From CALXSC01 sp964493475 (GTDB lineage Bacteria > Pseudomonadota > Alphaproteobacteria > Rickettsiales > UBA1997), in the NCBI GenBank assembly GCA_964493475.1, contig CAZBNS010000001.1, positions 1 to 64,000 on the forward strand: DNA of 64,000 nucleotides, in the 5' to 3' direction. Below the pieces are notes generated by a model that saw only the letters and a list, made by a program, of their open reading frames with translations, was not told the DNA's origin and did no database searches. Within the stretch, counting starts at the first letter, position 1; every line of letters begins with the position of its first letter. The translations under genes were made by a program, and so were the position numbers. Of this stretch, positions 34,056 through 42,239 are shown piece by piece.

Positions 34056-35204
34056 ATGATAGAAATCAAATTTAAAGAAACTACGGCGATGAAAAGTATT
34101 AAAAATTCATTGCCACCTTTTGTAAAAGAAAAAATAATCGATGTAAAACAGAAAACTGATAAATGGTATAATTTAAAATCAAATAAAATTGGTTCAAGCG
34201 AAATATTTGCATTGATTCAGTACTATGCAAAAGATAATGAATTATTATCTTGTGGAATACAGCCAGCAGATATAAGAGAAGAAAGCAGTTTTAATACGGC
34301 TTTTGGCCTATATCATAAAATCAAGAAGACTAAAGAATATTTCACAAAACCATTAGGTAGGGTTTATGCAGACTACGGCACAGCAATGGAAACTTATGCT
34401 AAATATTGGCTAAAAAACCAATACAAAGCGAGTATAGAACAAGGTTTAGTATTTATAGATAATGATTGTATAGTCTCAACTGATATAATTGGATCATGGA
34501 AAGACACACCGATTCAAGATATTAATTCAGTATATATTGATATTATAAACAATCCTTGTTTTATAGTTGAAATTAAGACAATTAACAGTTGGAAATACCA
34601 AGCTAAAACACTAATAACAGGTATTGATTGGAAAACAATTTTGCAACATCAATATCAGTTATTTATAAGTGGTATAGAATGGGGTGGTATTCTACCAATT
34701 GTCTTAGAAAATGACACAGCTGAAGAAAGATGTTTTATTGCAGGTATGGCTCAAGGAAATAAATCTAAATTTATAAAATATCTTGAGCCAAGATGTAAAA
34801 CACAGATTTATTTTATTCAAAAAATACCAGCATTAAGAGGTTTATTTACAGCAGTTTTAGAGAGGTTTTTTGATGATGTAAAAAACAATAATGAGCCTAC
34901 AATGTATCCCGATAAGGAAGAGCCTAAAGCTATTTTCAATATGGTTAGAAATTATCAAGATACATTTAGAATTAATGTTTCTGTTGATGGGAAAATAGAT
35001 AATTTTATTAAATCAAAAGAAAACTTTGAAATGGCAAAGAAAGAATTTGAGAAACAGAAAGATCTGATAATCAATACTCTTTATATGTCTAAGGCATTAA
35101 GAATAACTGATAAAGATAATTCGAAAAGAATTGAAATAGACGGAAGAAATGCGGTAATAATCAAAGATATTAAGGAAAAAGAACAATGCAAGGAATTAGC
35201 TTAA
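34056..35204 (+). CDS. YqaJ-type (lambda-exonuclease-like) recombinase nuclease
   Basis: A 382-aa exonuclease of the YqaJ/lambda-exo PD-(D/E)XK family. It shows the entry motif DKWYNLKSNKIGSSEIFAL ('WL-~R---iggSd'), YADYGTAMETYAKYWLKNQ ('G---E--a'), the catalytic pair in CIVSTDIIGS and FIVEIKT (Asp then E-x-K), and LQHQYQLFISGIEWG ('--~Ql--~-~~~~~~~~v'). It degrades one strand from DNA ends to feed the RecT-like annealer encoded 4 bp upstream. Its 3' end overlaps the helicase gene by 19 bp. A second possible ATG, 12 codons on, is also plausible as start. Confidence 0.88.
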   Translation: MIEIKFKETTAMKSIKNSLPPFVKEKIIDVKQKTDKWYNLKSNKIGSSEIFALIQYYAKDNELLSCGIQPADIREESSFNTAFGLYHKIKKTKEYFTKPLGRVYADYGTAMETYAKYWLKNQYKASIEQGLVFIDNDCIVSTDIIGSWKDTPIQDINSVYIDIINNPCFIVEIKTINSWKYQAKTLITGIDWKTILQHQYQLFISGIEWGGILPIVLENDTAEERCFIAGMAQGNKSKFIKYLEPRCKTQIYFIQKIPALRGLFTAVLERFFDDVKNNNEPTMYPDKEEPKAIFNMVRNYQDTFRINVSVDGKIDNFIKSKENFEMAKKEFEKQKDLIINTLYMSKALRITDKDNSKRIEIDGRNAVIIKDIKEKEQCKELA

Positions 35205-36811
35205 GGCCTTATCAGCGAGAAAAGGTTAATTACTCGATTGATAAAATAAAAGAAAGGGGCAACTCGCTATTGATTGCTCCCACTGGCGCGGGTAAGACAA
35301 TTATGTTGTCGGCAGTATGTGATGAGTGCATAAGATATATAAAGCCTAAAATGCACACGCTAGTTTTAGTTCATAGAAATACAATCAACAATCAAAATAT
35401 AGATAAGTTCCAAAAAGTCGCAAATAGGCAGGTTAGTTTATTCACTGCCGAATGCAAAGACTTCTCGGGGCAGATTATTTTTGCTATGGTGCAAACGGCT
35501 AAGAATGAATATAAGAAGTTTCCAGCTTTTGACATGATTGTTATTGATGAATGCCATCACGCCATCGCAGACAGCTATATGAAAATCATACTTGATCAGA
35601 AAGCTAAAAATCCAAACCTTTTATTGTTTGGAGTTACAGCAACGCCTAACAGAGGAGATGGCGAAAGTCTCATTTCACTATTTGATAACTACTCACAAAT
35701 AAGTATAAAACAGCTTATAGAGATGGGTTATTTAGTGAGACCAACAATGATTGATTGCAGTCCAATAGTTCAAGCGACAAAAAAAGATAAAACAGGAAAA
35801 AGCGAAATAGTTGAAGAAAGCGGCTTAATATCAAGATTAGATTTTGAAAAACTGTCTGATAAGATATTTAATGATTGGAACAATCTAAGGACAAAGCTTA
35901 ATCTCAAAAAAACTGTTATATTTTGTAGTAGCCATGAGGATATAGATACTCTTGCGAAACATTTTAATCTTAATGGGGTAAAAACAGCCGTCATAAAAGA
36001 TTTTTCAAGTAGTATAGATAGAGAAAGAGAACTTGGAAGATTTGAAAAAGGCAACTGCGATGTAATCATAAATGTTGATATACTTACTGAGGGTTACGAT
36101 TATCCGCCTATTGATTGCGTTGTATTGGCAAGGAGCATGGGAGTTAAAAGTCTATATATTCAAATGATAGGAAGAGGACTGAGACCGTTGGACAATACCA
36201 AAACGAAAAATATAAAAAAAGAATGTGTTGTTATTGATTTTGGCGGAAACATAAAAAAACATGGAACTCTTGATGAGGAAGTAAATATGTGCGAATCATA
36301 TCAATGTGAAGATGGAAAACATTTAACCAATGCGGACATATTTAAAGGCAATTTATCTATATTTGGCAATGACGCAAAAGTGGAAAAGCCAAGAGATGGA
36401 GTGATAGTTGGGGAGATCCAACAAATACATGAGTTTTATAAAAATTCATTTGCCGATTGGGAGAGTTTTGAAGATCCGGAACATGGATTGATTTATTGCA
36501 CCTGTGGAAAAAAAGCCAATGTGATTATCATAAAAAATAAATCATTCGCTACCACAAATAAAGTAAATTGGGAAAATATAGGTATCGCCCCCGATGGCAG
36601 TGCAAACAACATAAACTTCCTACTGGAAACAGGGGATGAATTTATGAAAGAAAATGATCCTGAGTATCAAAAAGCTAGCAGAGACAAGCCAATTCTTGAT
36701 ATGCAAATAGAAATATTAAGAGCTAGATATTCATTGCAGAACTGCAATTTTTACCGAGCTAACACAATGATTTGCTGGGATTTGTTCAGGAAAAATTTCC
36801 TGAACAAATAA
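35186..36811 (+). CDS. DEAD/DEAH-box helicase (UvsW/SSL2-like)
   Basis: A 541-aa superfamily 2 helicase. Q-motif-like LRPYQREKV, Walker A APTGAGKT (31-38), motif II DECHH (121-125), motif III GVTATPNRGDGE, motif V in VNVDILTEGYDYPPIDCVV written as ILTEGYDYPP, and motif VI QMIGRGLRP. The C terminus has a small CTCGKK element. Relatives remodel forks and recombination intermediates in phages. With the RecT-like and YqaJ-like genes just before it, this forms a recombination module. The last codons are part of a 13-bp inverted repeat, followed by a terminator. Confidence 0.93.
   Translation: MQGISLRPYQREKVNYSIDKIKERGNSLLIAPTGAGKTIMLSAVCDECIRYIKPKMHTLVLVHRNTINNQNIDKFQKVANRQVSLFTAECKDFSGQIIFAMVQTAKNEYKKFPAFDMIVIDECHHAIADSYMKIILDQKAKNPNLLLFGVTATPNRGDGESLISLFDNYSQISIKQLIEMGYLVRPTMIDCSPIVQATKKDKTGKSEIVEESGLISRLDFEKLSDKIFNDWNNLRTKLNLKKTVIFCSSHEDIDTLAKHFNLNGVKTAVIKDFSSSIDRERELGRFEKGNCDVIINVDILTEGYDYPPIDCVVLARSMGVKSLYIQMIGRGLRPLDNTKTKNIKKECVVIDFGGNIKKHGTLDEEVNMCESYQCEDGKHLTNADIFKGNLSIFGNDAKVEKPRDGVIVGEIQQIHEFYKNSFADWESFEDPEHGLIYCTCGKKANVIIIKNKSFATTNKVNWENIGIAPDGSANNINFLLETGDEFMKENDPEYQKASRDKPILDMQIEILRARYSLQNCNFYRANTMICWDLFRKNFLNK
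36781..36808. repeat. 13-bp inverted repeat at the helicase 3' end
   Basis: TTTGTTCAGGAAA (36781-36793) and TTTCCTGAACAAA (36796-36808) are perfect inverted copies inside the last helicase codons. It may protect the mRNA end or be a protein-binding palindrome. Confidence 0.65.
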
Positions 36812-36820
36812 CTCAAAACC

Positions 36821-36843
36821 AAGCCGAGAAATCGGCTTTTTTA
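36821..36843 (+). terminator. Rho-independent terminator after the helicase gene
   Basis: AAGCCGA and TCGGCTT form a 7-bp stem with a GAAA tetraloop, followed by a T-run (TTTTTTAAT). It divides the recombination genes from the GapR-led gene set. Confidence 0.85.
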
Positions 36844-36861
36844 ATAATTAATAAAGAAAAA

Positions 36862-37179
36862 ATGACTGAAAATAAAATAGTTAATGAGTTAGCAGAAAAA
36901 ATAGATATCGATAATCCTTTAGGAAAAGAAATTAAAAGATGTGATTCACAAGTTGATTTAAAACTCAAAAGAATAGTTGAAAATATTGAGAAATTAGAGG
37001 AAGAAAAGAAGGAAGTTTCAAGGCAGATTTCTTATATTTATAAAGAAGCAAAAGGTTTTGGCTTTGATACAAAAGCTATAAGAAAAGTTATATCATTAAG
37101 AAAGATGGATAGTGATAAGAGAATTGAATTAGAAGAATTAACCCAGACTTACAAAGAAGCTTTGGGAATGTTGGGTTAA
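36862..37179 (+). CDS. GapR-like nucleoid protein (DUF2312)
   Basis: A 105-aa helical DNA-binding protein. The core LKRIVENIEKLEEEKKEVS, YKEAKGFGFDTKAIRKVISL and RKMDSDKRIELEELTQTYKEALGML (shown as RKMDSDKRIELEE) matches DUF2312/GapR, an almost exclusively alphaproteobacterial family. Caulobacter GapR binds overtwisted DNA ahead of replication forks and RNA polymerase and stimulates topoisomerases. The start at the internal ATG gives the normal family length; upstream codons overlap the helicase end and terminator. On this prophage it may be a phage-borne copy that assists replication or tames host supercoiling. Confidence 0.92.
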   Translation: MTENKIVNELAEKIDIDNPLGKEIKRCDSQVDLKLKRIVENIEKLEEEKKEVSRQISYIYKEAKGFGFDTKAIRKVISLRKMDSDKRIELEELTQTYKEALGMLG

Positions 37180-37232
37180 ATATAAAACAACACCACATTC
37201 TTCGAACTGACAAGGATAAGCAAGATTTTTGT

Positions 37233-37613
37233 TTGTCCTTTTCCAATTTCAAGCTAAAAGCACCGATTGTTGTCAATATAGATTTATTCTACAAAAAGAA
37301 CTCTAGCCAACAACTTCGTGCATATTGGCGATTAATCAAGATTTGTAAAACTTTTATGAATAATCAGGGAAATAATTTTGATGATGAAACCGTTAGTGAT
37401 TACTTTAAACTAAAATCAGGACATTATGCTGAAATTGATGGAATAAAATTACCTAGAAGTATAGCTCTTGATAGTGGAACAACCACACAAGAAATGAGAA
37501 CTCTTATTGATATAATACTTGAATTCGGTTTAGACAATGAAATTGAGGATTGTTATATTGAAAATCAAGAGCTAGACGAACTTCTGAAATATTATGAAAA
37601 TCAAAAAAGATAA
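37233..37613 (+). CDS. Phage hypothetical protein
   Basis: A 126-aa protein if translation begins at the TTG at 37233; no ATG is available until within the coding core, and the frame is open further upstream through the GapR stop, so the start is uncertain. The sequence has AYWRLIKICKTFMNN, a central GHYAEIDGIKLPRSI and an acidic helical end. It resembles small DNA-metabolism proteins of phages in layout, but I cannot name a family. It is followed closely by the methyltransferase gene. Confidence 0.55.
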   Translation: MSFSNFKLKAPIVVNIDLFYKKNSSQQLRAYWRLIKICKTFMNNQGNNFDDETVSDYFKLKSGHYAEIDGIKLPRSIALDSGTTTQEMRTLIDIILEFGLDNEIEDCYIENQELDELLKYYENQKR

Positions 37614-37617
37614 AATT

Positions 37618-38421
37618 ATGGAACACTTAATAAATAAAATTCATTTAGGCGACTGTTTGGAGTTTATGAGACAGATTCCAGACAGATCAATTGATTTAAT
37701 TCTTACATCCCCACCTTATGACAATTTAAGGAATTACAAAGGATATACATTTGACTTTGAAAACACTGCAAAAGAGCTATACAGAATCTTAAAAGATGGC
37801 GGTGTTATGGTTTGGGTTGTTGGCGATGCGGTTATAGATAAAAGCGAGACAGGAACATCATTTAAACAGGCATTATATTTTAAGGACCTTGGCCTAAGAT
37901 TACACGACACCATGATATACAAAAAGAATGGATCGCCATTTCCAGAAAAAACAAGATATTCCCAAGTGTTTGAATATATGTTTGTGTTTTGCAAAGGAAA
38001 TTTAAAAACATTTAATCCATTAAGAGATAGAAAAAATAGATGGACCGGAACATGGGGAGTAAAACATTATAGGAACAAAGAAGGCAATCTTATAAAGGGA
38101 GAGAAATATGAATGTGCGGAATATAGTTGCAGATTTAATGTTTGGAAATATAATACCGGTGCTGGATTTAGCACAAAGGATGATATAGCTTACAAACATC
38201 CCGCAATATTTCCAGAGGCACTAGCAGAAGACCATATATTAAGTTGGAGTAATGAAAATGATATAGTTCTGGATCCGTTTATGGGAAGCGGAACAACTGC
38301 AAAAATGGCAGTGAAGCACTATAGAAAATTTATAGGTTGCGATATATCAGCTGAATATGTGGACATAGCAAATAAGAGACTTGATATCTTTACAAGACAG
38401 ATGTGTTTTAAGTTTAACTAA
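37618..38421 (+). CDS. DNA methyltransferase (N4-cytosine/N6-adenine, beta class)
   Basis: A 267-aa solitary DNA methyltransferase. Motif IV is TSPPY (residues 30-34) near the N terminus and the SAM-binding motif I is DPFMGSGTT (219-227) near the C terminus, the order of beta-class enzymes. The target-recognition region lies between. TSPPY occurs in both N4-cytosine and N6-adenine enzymes of this class, so the modified base is uncertain. There is no cognate endonuclease nearby, so it probably shields phage DNA from host restriction. I choose ATG at 37618, just after the upstream stop; the frame could begin 8 codons earlier. Confidence 0.93.
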   Translation: MEHLINKIHLGDCLEFMRQIPDRSIDLILTSPPYDNLRNYKGYTFDFENTAKELYRILKDGGVMVWVVGDAVIDKSETGTSFKQALYFKDLGLRLHDTMIYKKNGSPFPEKTRYSQVFEYMFVFCKGNLKTFNPLRDRKNRWTGTWGVKHYRNKEGNLIKGEKYECAEYSCRFNVWKYNTGAGFSTKDDIAYKHPAIFPEALAEDHILSWSNENDIVLDPFMGSGTTAKMAVKHYRKFIGCDISAEYVDIANKRLDIFTRQMCFKFN

Positions 38422-38432
38422 AATAAAGCGAT

Positions 38433-38891
38433 ATGAAAACAAAAAGATTTAAACTTGATAAAAATCAATCTAAAGACCTTGAAAAGATATTTTTACAGGT
38501 GGATGAAAAATGCAGATTGTCATATGTTTATGCTTCCTGTATAATTCAAACAATAGGCTACAACTTCTACAATAAAAAGATAATCCCTATTGAGAAAATA
38601 CATAAATGGTTCTTAACTGATTATTTTATCAATCAATATATCAACAATAATCAAGTTGACTTCTTTTATCTCTCTATTGCGAGTGAATTTTTAAAACAGA
38701 AACTCAACTTTGATTTACTAGAAAGGCAAGATGAAGTATTGAGTAAAATAAACCTAAGAGAGATAAGAGTAGACAATAAAGAAGCGCCATTTACTGATTT
38801 AGAAAAATATTGTGAATATGTTGCTAATAGAGGCATGAAACACGAAAGCGAACAGAATCAGATTTATAATTTTGTAGTTAAAAAGGAGTAA
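38433..38891 (+). CDS. Phage hypothetical protein
   Basis: A 152-aa helical protein that I do not recognise. It has several aromatic-rich segments (CRLSYVYASCIIQTIGYNFY; WFLTDYFINQYI; FFYLSIASEFLKQKL) and an end with LEKYCEYVANRGM. It lies 11 bp after the methyltransferase, in the same rightward unit. An early DNA-metabolism or regulator role would be a guess. Confidence 0.6.
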   Translation: MKTKRFKLDKNQSKDLEKIFLQVDEKCRLSYVYASCIIQTIGYNFYNKKIIPIEKIHKWFLTDYFINQYINNNQVDFFYLSIASEFLKQKLNFDLLERQDEVLSKINLREIRVDNKEAPFTDLEKYCEYVANRGMKHESEQNQIYNFVVKKE

Positions 38892-38894
38892 AAT

Positions 38895-39074
38895 ATGGAA
38901 TATAAAATAATAGAATTAATAATAGAAATTACAATCGCAATAATAGTTATGTTATTATTATTCAATTCAAAAAATAATTTATTATATGTTATAATAATTC
39001 AATTATTTGCATTATTGATAGGTTTTAAGTATTACAAAGTTCATAAATATAAAGAATTTGATAGAATAATATAA
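38895..39074 (+). CDS. Small membrane protein, 59 aa
   Basis: Two hydrophobic helices (IIELIIEITIAIIVMLLLF and LLYVIIIQLFALLIGF) joined by a short polar loop (NSKNN) and ended by a basic tail (KYYKVHKYKEFDRII). AAGGAG lies 8-9 bp before the ATG, a strong ribosome site, and the gene follows its neighbour by 3 bp. The function is unknown; it could be an exclusion or host-takeover peptide. Confidence 0.6.
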   Translation: MEYKIIELIIEITIAIIVMLLLFNSKNNLLYVIIIQLFALLIGFKYYKVHKYKEFDRII

Positions 39075-39103
39075 TTTTATTAATAATAAAAAGGTAAAAG
39101 AAA

Positions 39104-39550
39104 ATGATAAATAATGATAGATTTAAGTTTAGATTTTGGGATATAGAAAACAAAAAGTTTTACACACCAAAATCACAAGATGAGTGGATAGGTGTTGATG
39201 ATACCGGGATATATTTATATGAACGAGATTATTCAAATATTAAGGAACAGGTTGAAGTTACCGATGTAACGAAATATTACGAAATTAACCAATCCACTGG
39301 CTTAAAAGACAAAAATGGAAATCTGATTTATGAGGGAGATATAATTAAGATTGATGGATTTAATATTGGCGCGGTTGTCTTTTGGAGGAATCAATTTTGC
39401 TTTGAGAGCGTTAATCCAAATATTACACAAAATGAAAGGGGACACTTCAATTGGGAAGCATTTTGTAAAACAGATCATTCAAATTATATACCTGAAATAA
39501 TAGGCAACATTTACGGAAGCCCTGAATTGCTGGAGGTGGAAAATGACTAA
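39104..39550 (+). CDS. YopX family protein
   Basis: A 148-aa protein with the YopX pattern: FKFRFWDIENKKFYTP ('ikFRaWd---k~M~~'), then YYEINQSTGLKDKNGNLIYE with GDIIKI ('~l~qyTGLkDknGkeIyEGDIv~~'), and a C-terminal NIYGSPELL ('GNIyenpELl'). YopX proteins are common in phages of many hosts; their function is unknown. The start ATG has AAAGGTAAAAG upstream. The 3' end carries a GGAGG for the next short gene. Confidence 0.9.
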   Translation: MINNDRFKFRFWDIENKKFYTPKSQDEWIGVDDTGIYLYERDYSNIKEQVEVTDVTKYYEINQSTGLKDKNGNLIYEGDIIKIDGFNIGAVVFWRNQFCFESVNPNITQNERGHFNWEAFCKTDHSNYIPEIIGNIYGSPELLEVEND

Positions 39551-39674
39551 TATTATTGATCTAAGAGGTCTTTTTATTAAGCCTATTGAGGATTGTTCTT
39601 GTTCCTTAAGGAAATATGTAAAAACCATGATGAATTTTGTCAAATGGCTTGTTATGGCTATTTTTTTGAATTAA
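39543..39674 (+). CDS. Small Cys-containing hypothetical protein, 43 aa
   Basis: Starts inside the last codons of the YopX gene (8-bp overlap) with GGAGG 6 bp before the ATG. It contains DCSCSLRKYVK and a short hydrophobic end (WLVMAIFLN). The strong ribosome site and tight packing support expression; no homologue is recognised. Confidence 0.5.
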   Translation: MTNIIDLRGLFIKPIEDCSCSLRKYVKTMMNFVKWLVMAIFLN

Positions 39675-39685
39675 AGGAGTAAATC

Positions 39686-40054
39686 ATGGAACAACTAGAA
39701 AAAGAAATCATAAACTGGCACAAAGCCACTTTTTTAAATGCTACTCTTGAAACTCAAATAATGAAATTCAAAGAGGAATACGAGGAAATGGAACAAGCTG
39801 ACAACTATAGAAACTATGTAAATGAGTTATGTGATTGCATCATAGTTGCAACAGCTTTTAAACGATTTGGTGAAGCTGGAAATGTGCTTTATAATATCTT
39901 TAATCAATTTATCAAAATAACATTAGATAATAAAAAAGAAAACTGGGACTTTGATAGTGAGATTATAGAAAGGTTTGTTGAGGCTAAATTGAAGATTAAT
40001 AAACAAAGAAAATGGGAATTTATTAATGGGACTTATAAACATAAAGAGGAGTAG
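39686..40054 (+). CDS. MazG-like nucleotide pyrophosphohydrolase (DUF550-like)
   Basis: A 122-aa helical protein. The first half has KFKEEYEEMEQADN and ELCDCIIVATAFKRFG, the 'K--EE--E------~El~D~~i~~~~~~' metal-binding layout of MazG-like enzymes. The C-terminal KLKINKQRKWEFINGTYKH matches 'K~~iN~~R~W~~~~G~~~H' of phage dATP/dGTP pyrophosphohydrolases. Such enzymes trim dNTP or alarmone pools during phage growth. A ribosome site AAAGGAG lies 7 bp upstream. Confidence 0.75.
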   Translation: MEQLEKEIINWHKATFLNATLETQIMKFKEEYEEMEQADNYRNYVNELCDCIIVATAFKRFGEAGNVLYNIFNQFIKITLDNKKENWDFDSEIIERFVEAKLKINKQRKWEFINGTYKHKEE

Positions 40055-40057
40055 ATT

Positions 40058-40408
40058 ATGCAAATAGAAAAACCAATACGAATGAAAGAAATGTATGTGA
40101 TGCTAAATATTAGTGAAAATACATTCAAGTATACAATGCTAAATCCGTTATTAAAACTACAACAAATAACCGATATAGATATTGGAGTAATTCCAAGAAA
40201 AACGAAAACAAGAATTCAATATATGTTTCAATATCAAAAGTTCGTTGAAGCGTTAAAATTGTTAAACAAACAAGATATAGGAGGTAATAAACAATGTCAG
40301 CCAAGAAAGAATATCCTAGACTTAAAGAAAGAAAAGGCATCTTTTACATCTACGACTATATTGAAGGGGAATTGCGCCGTCAGTCAACTGGAGCAAATTC
40401 TGAGTTAG
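40058..40408 (+). CDS. Putative AlpA-like excisionase/HTH protein
   Basis: A 116-aa frame directly before and overlapping the integrase gene. Residues 1-75 (MQIEKPIRMKEMYVMLNISENTFKYTML and on; RMKEMYVMLNISENTF is the key part) look like a small winged-HTH DNA-binding protein of the AlpA/excisionase type. The last 38 codons overlap the integrase start by 115 bp in another frame, an unusually long overlap, so the C terminus may be unstructured. Position next to the integrase makes an excisionase role likely but unproven. Confidence 0.5.
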   Translation: MQIEKPIRMKEMYVMLNISENTFKYTMLNPLLKLQQITDIDIGVIPRKTKTRIQYMFQYQKFVEALKLLNKQDIGGNKQCQPRKNILDLKKEKASFTSTTILKGNCAVSQLEQILS

Positions 40409-41391
40409 AAGCCATCAAGCTATTAAATCAATATATAGAAAATAAAGAAAGTAAAACCATCTCAAATCAAAATGAGGTGGTTTTATTTGATGAAGTGGCT
40501 TTGATGTTTATTCAAGATAAAGAAAGACAATGTAAACCAAAGACGCTAAAACAATATAAATTTCTCTTAAAATCATTATTATATTTTTTTAGTTCAAAAG
40601 ATATTAATAGCCTAAAGAGAATAGATATAAAGCAATTTGAGGATTTAGAAAGATTGAATAATGTTAGCGACGGACTGTTAAGAAAAAAACTTGTTTTGCT
40701 ACAATCTATTTTTAAATATGCTATTGAGCTTGAATTGGCAAATAATAATCCACTTGCAAATTATTCTTTTAGAAAGCAAATAAAAGACTATGAAATCAGA
40801 GAAAGATTTTTTACATCAAATGAATGTCAATTATTACTAAATGCAATCAGGTTGTTAAAAAATGATAATCTTGAAAGAATTGTTATTTTTACTCTTGAAA
40901 CTGGATTGAGAGTTGGCGAACTCACAAATATTCTTTTTACTGATGTGGCATTTCAAGATAATATTCCAATGCTACGGATCAGAAAAGATATAGCTAAATC
41001 AAAACGAGACAGATTCATACCTTTATCCAAACTAGCACAGGAGCAGATATTAAAACAAAAGCAAGATTTTTCAAATTCCGCTTTCATATTTACAACAAAC
41101 AAAGGCGAACCATACAAAACAGCTCCAAAAACCGCACTAAATACAGCATTAAAGAAAGCTGGATTAAAAGAATTATACGTGTCATTTCACACATTGAGAC
41201 ATACCGCAGGCTCTTTATGGCTTCAAGGAATTAACATTGATGGAACACAAAGACCACCAGTAAGAATTGAAATAGTTAGTGAGGTATTGGGACATAGAGA
41301 TATATCTTTTACAAAAAATGTGTATGCTAAGTTTGATAACAATTCAATAGCAGTAGGATTTGCTCCTAATGAGTTTTTAAAAATTCAATAA
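40294..41391 (+). CDS. Tyrosine-family phage integrase
   Basis: A 365-aa site-specific recombinase that inserts and excises the prophage. After an N-terminal arm-binding region (IFYIYDYIEGELRRQST) and a SAM-like core domain, the catalytic domain has R206 (TGLRVGEL), H299-T-L-R302-H303 (HTLRHTAGSLW), the GHRDIS box and the nucleophile Y344 (NVYAKFD). AGGAGG lies 9 bp upstream of the ATG. The gene ends 160 bp from the attachment core, with three arm-type repeats in between, the usual layout for integration into a tRNA. Confidence 0.96.
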   Translation: MSAKKEYPRLKERKGIFYIYDYIEGELRRQSTGANSELEAIKLLNQYIENKESKTISNQNEVVLFDEVALMFIQDKERQCKPKTLKQYKFLLKSLLYFFSSKDINSLKRIDIKQFEDLERLNNVSDGLLRKKLVLLQSIFKYAIELELANNNPLANYSFRKQIKDYEIRERFFTSNECQLLLNAIRLLKNDNLERIVIFTLETGLRVGELTNILFTDVAFQDNIPMLRIRKDIAKSKRDRFIPLSKLAQEQILKQKQDFSNSAFIFTTNKGEPYKTAPKTALNTALKKAGLKELYVSFHTLRHTAGSLWLQGINIDGTQRPPVRIEIVSEVLGHRDISFTKNVYAKFDNNSIAVGFAPNEFLKIQ

Positions 41392-41460
41392 AAAGCATAT
41401 AACTTCTTATACTAAAAAAACTAAAAAATATTTTTGATGTAATTATAGTAATCTGAACGC

Positions 41461-41504
41461 ACTCGCACAAACACTCGCACAGTGCGATTGATTTTACTCG
41501 CACA
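41461..41504. promoter_or_regulatory. Arm-type repeats ACTCGCACA, right end
   Basis: Three direct copies of ACTCGCACA at 41461-41469, 41473-41481 and 41496-41504, plus an inverted partial copy (AGTGCGA) that makes a small palindrome with the second. They lie between the integrase gene and attR and match two copies at the left end. Confidence 0.72.
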
Positions 41505-41550
41505 CTTGATTTTTAAAATTTTTGATAGCTTGATTTTATTGATTTGATAG

Positions 41551-41626
<76 letters not shown>

Positions 41627-41753
41627 AACAATTAGGTTATAGCTCTTATTTTATTTATTGTCAATGGAGTTAGCAATATTTATATATTATTTAATCGTTG
41701 GAAGAGATTTTATTTTTTTAAAATAAAAAATTTAATTTTAATATAAAGTTGGA

Positions 41754-42239
41754 TTATTCATTGCCCTCTAGAATTACCGTTACTTTCTCATTTTGTTCTT
41801 TGTTTCCGGTGATTTTTGTTTCTCCAGTTGAAACATAATATTCAAATTTTTCGGCTGTCAATGTTAAATTATTTTCGGTAATAATAACGTTGCGCTGTAG
41901 TGTTATTATATTTTGCGCTAAATCATAAAAGCCAATATCTCCTTTTGCTGCTATTTTGTCTGTGATAAATTTAACGTTGTTTTCGGTTTTTATGCTCTCT
42001 ATGTTTAATTTTTTGTCTTTATTCTCGTTGTATTTTGCGATCATTTTGTCGGAGTAAAGAGTAAACTTTGTATGTTTGGCTTTTACTTCTTTTAGAAAAT
42101 GAATTTCTTGTTTGTCTCTGTAGATTGTCATGGTTTCTGATGTGATAGATAGTGGTTGCTGCTTATCTAATTCTACTTTTGCATTAAGTAGATTGGGAAT
42201 AAAGCATAAAAAAAGTAATAAAAATATTTTTTTTATCAT
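41754..42239 (-). CDS. lptA: LptA-like lipopolysaccharide transport protein (OstA domain)
   Basis: A 161-aa periplasmic protein. It has a signal peptide (MIKKIFLLLFLCFIPNLLNA) and an OstA/LptA beta-jellyroll pattern: QQPLSITSETMTIYRDKQEIHF (central SETMTIY), FLKEVKAKHTKFTLYSDKM ('G~V~~~~~~~~l~ad~~'), INGDIGFYD-type segment (KGDIGFYDLAQNIITL) and NLTLTAEKFEYYVSTGE. LptA bridges inner and outer membranes in LPS export. It could also be an LptC-like paralogue. The gene overlaps lpxB by 4 bp, consistent with an LPS unit and showing that this organism makes lipid A. Confidence 0.82.
   Translation of the reverse strand: MIKKIFLLLFLCFIPNLLNAKVELDKQQPLSITSETMTIYRDKQEIHFLKEVKAKHTKFTLYSDKMIAKYNENKDKKLNIESIKTENNVKFITDKIAAKGDIGFYDLAQNIITLQRNVIITENNLTLTAEKFEYYVSTGETKITGNKEQNEKVTVILEGNE

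Noticed and set aside
37618..38421. Restriction-modification system
   Set aside because: Only a methyltransferase is present; none of the neighbours looks like a cognate restriction endonuclease.
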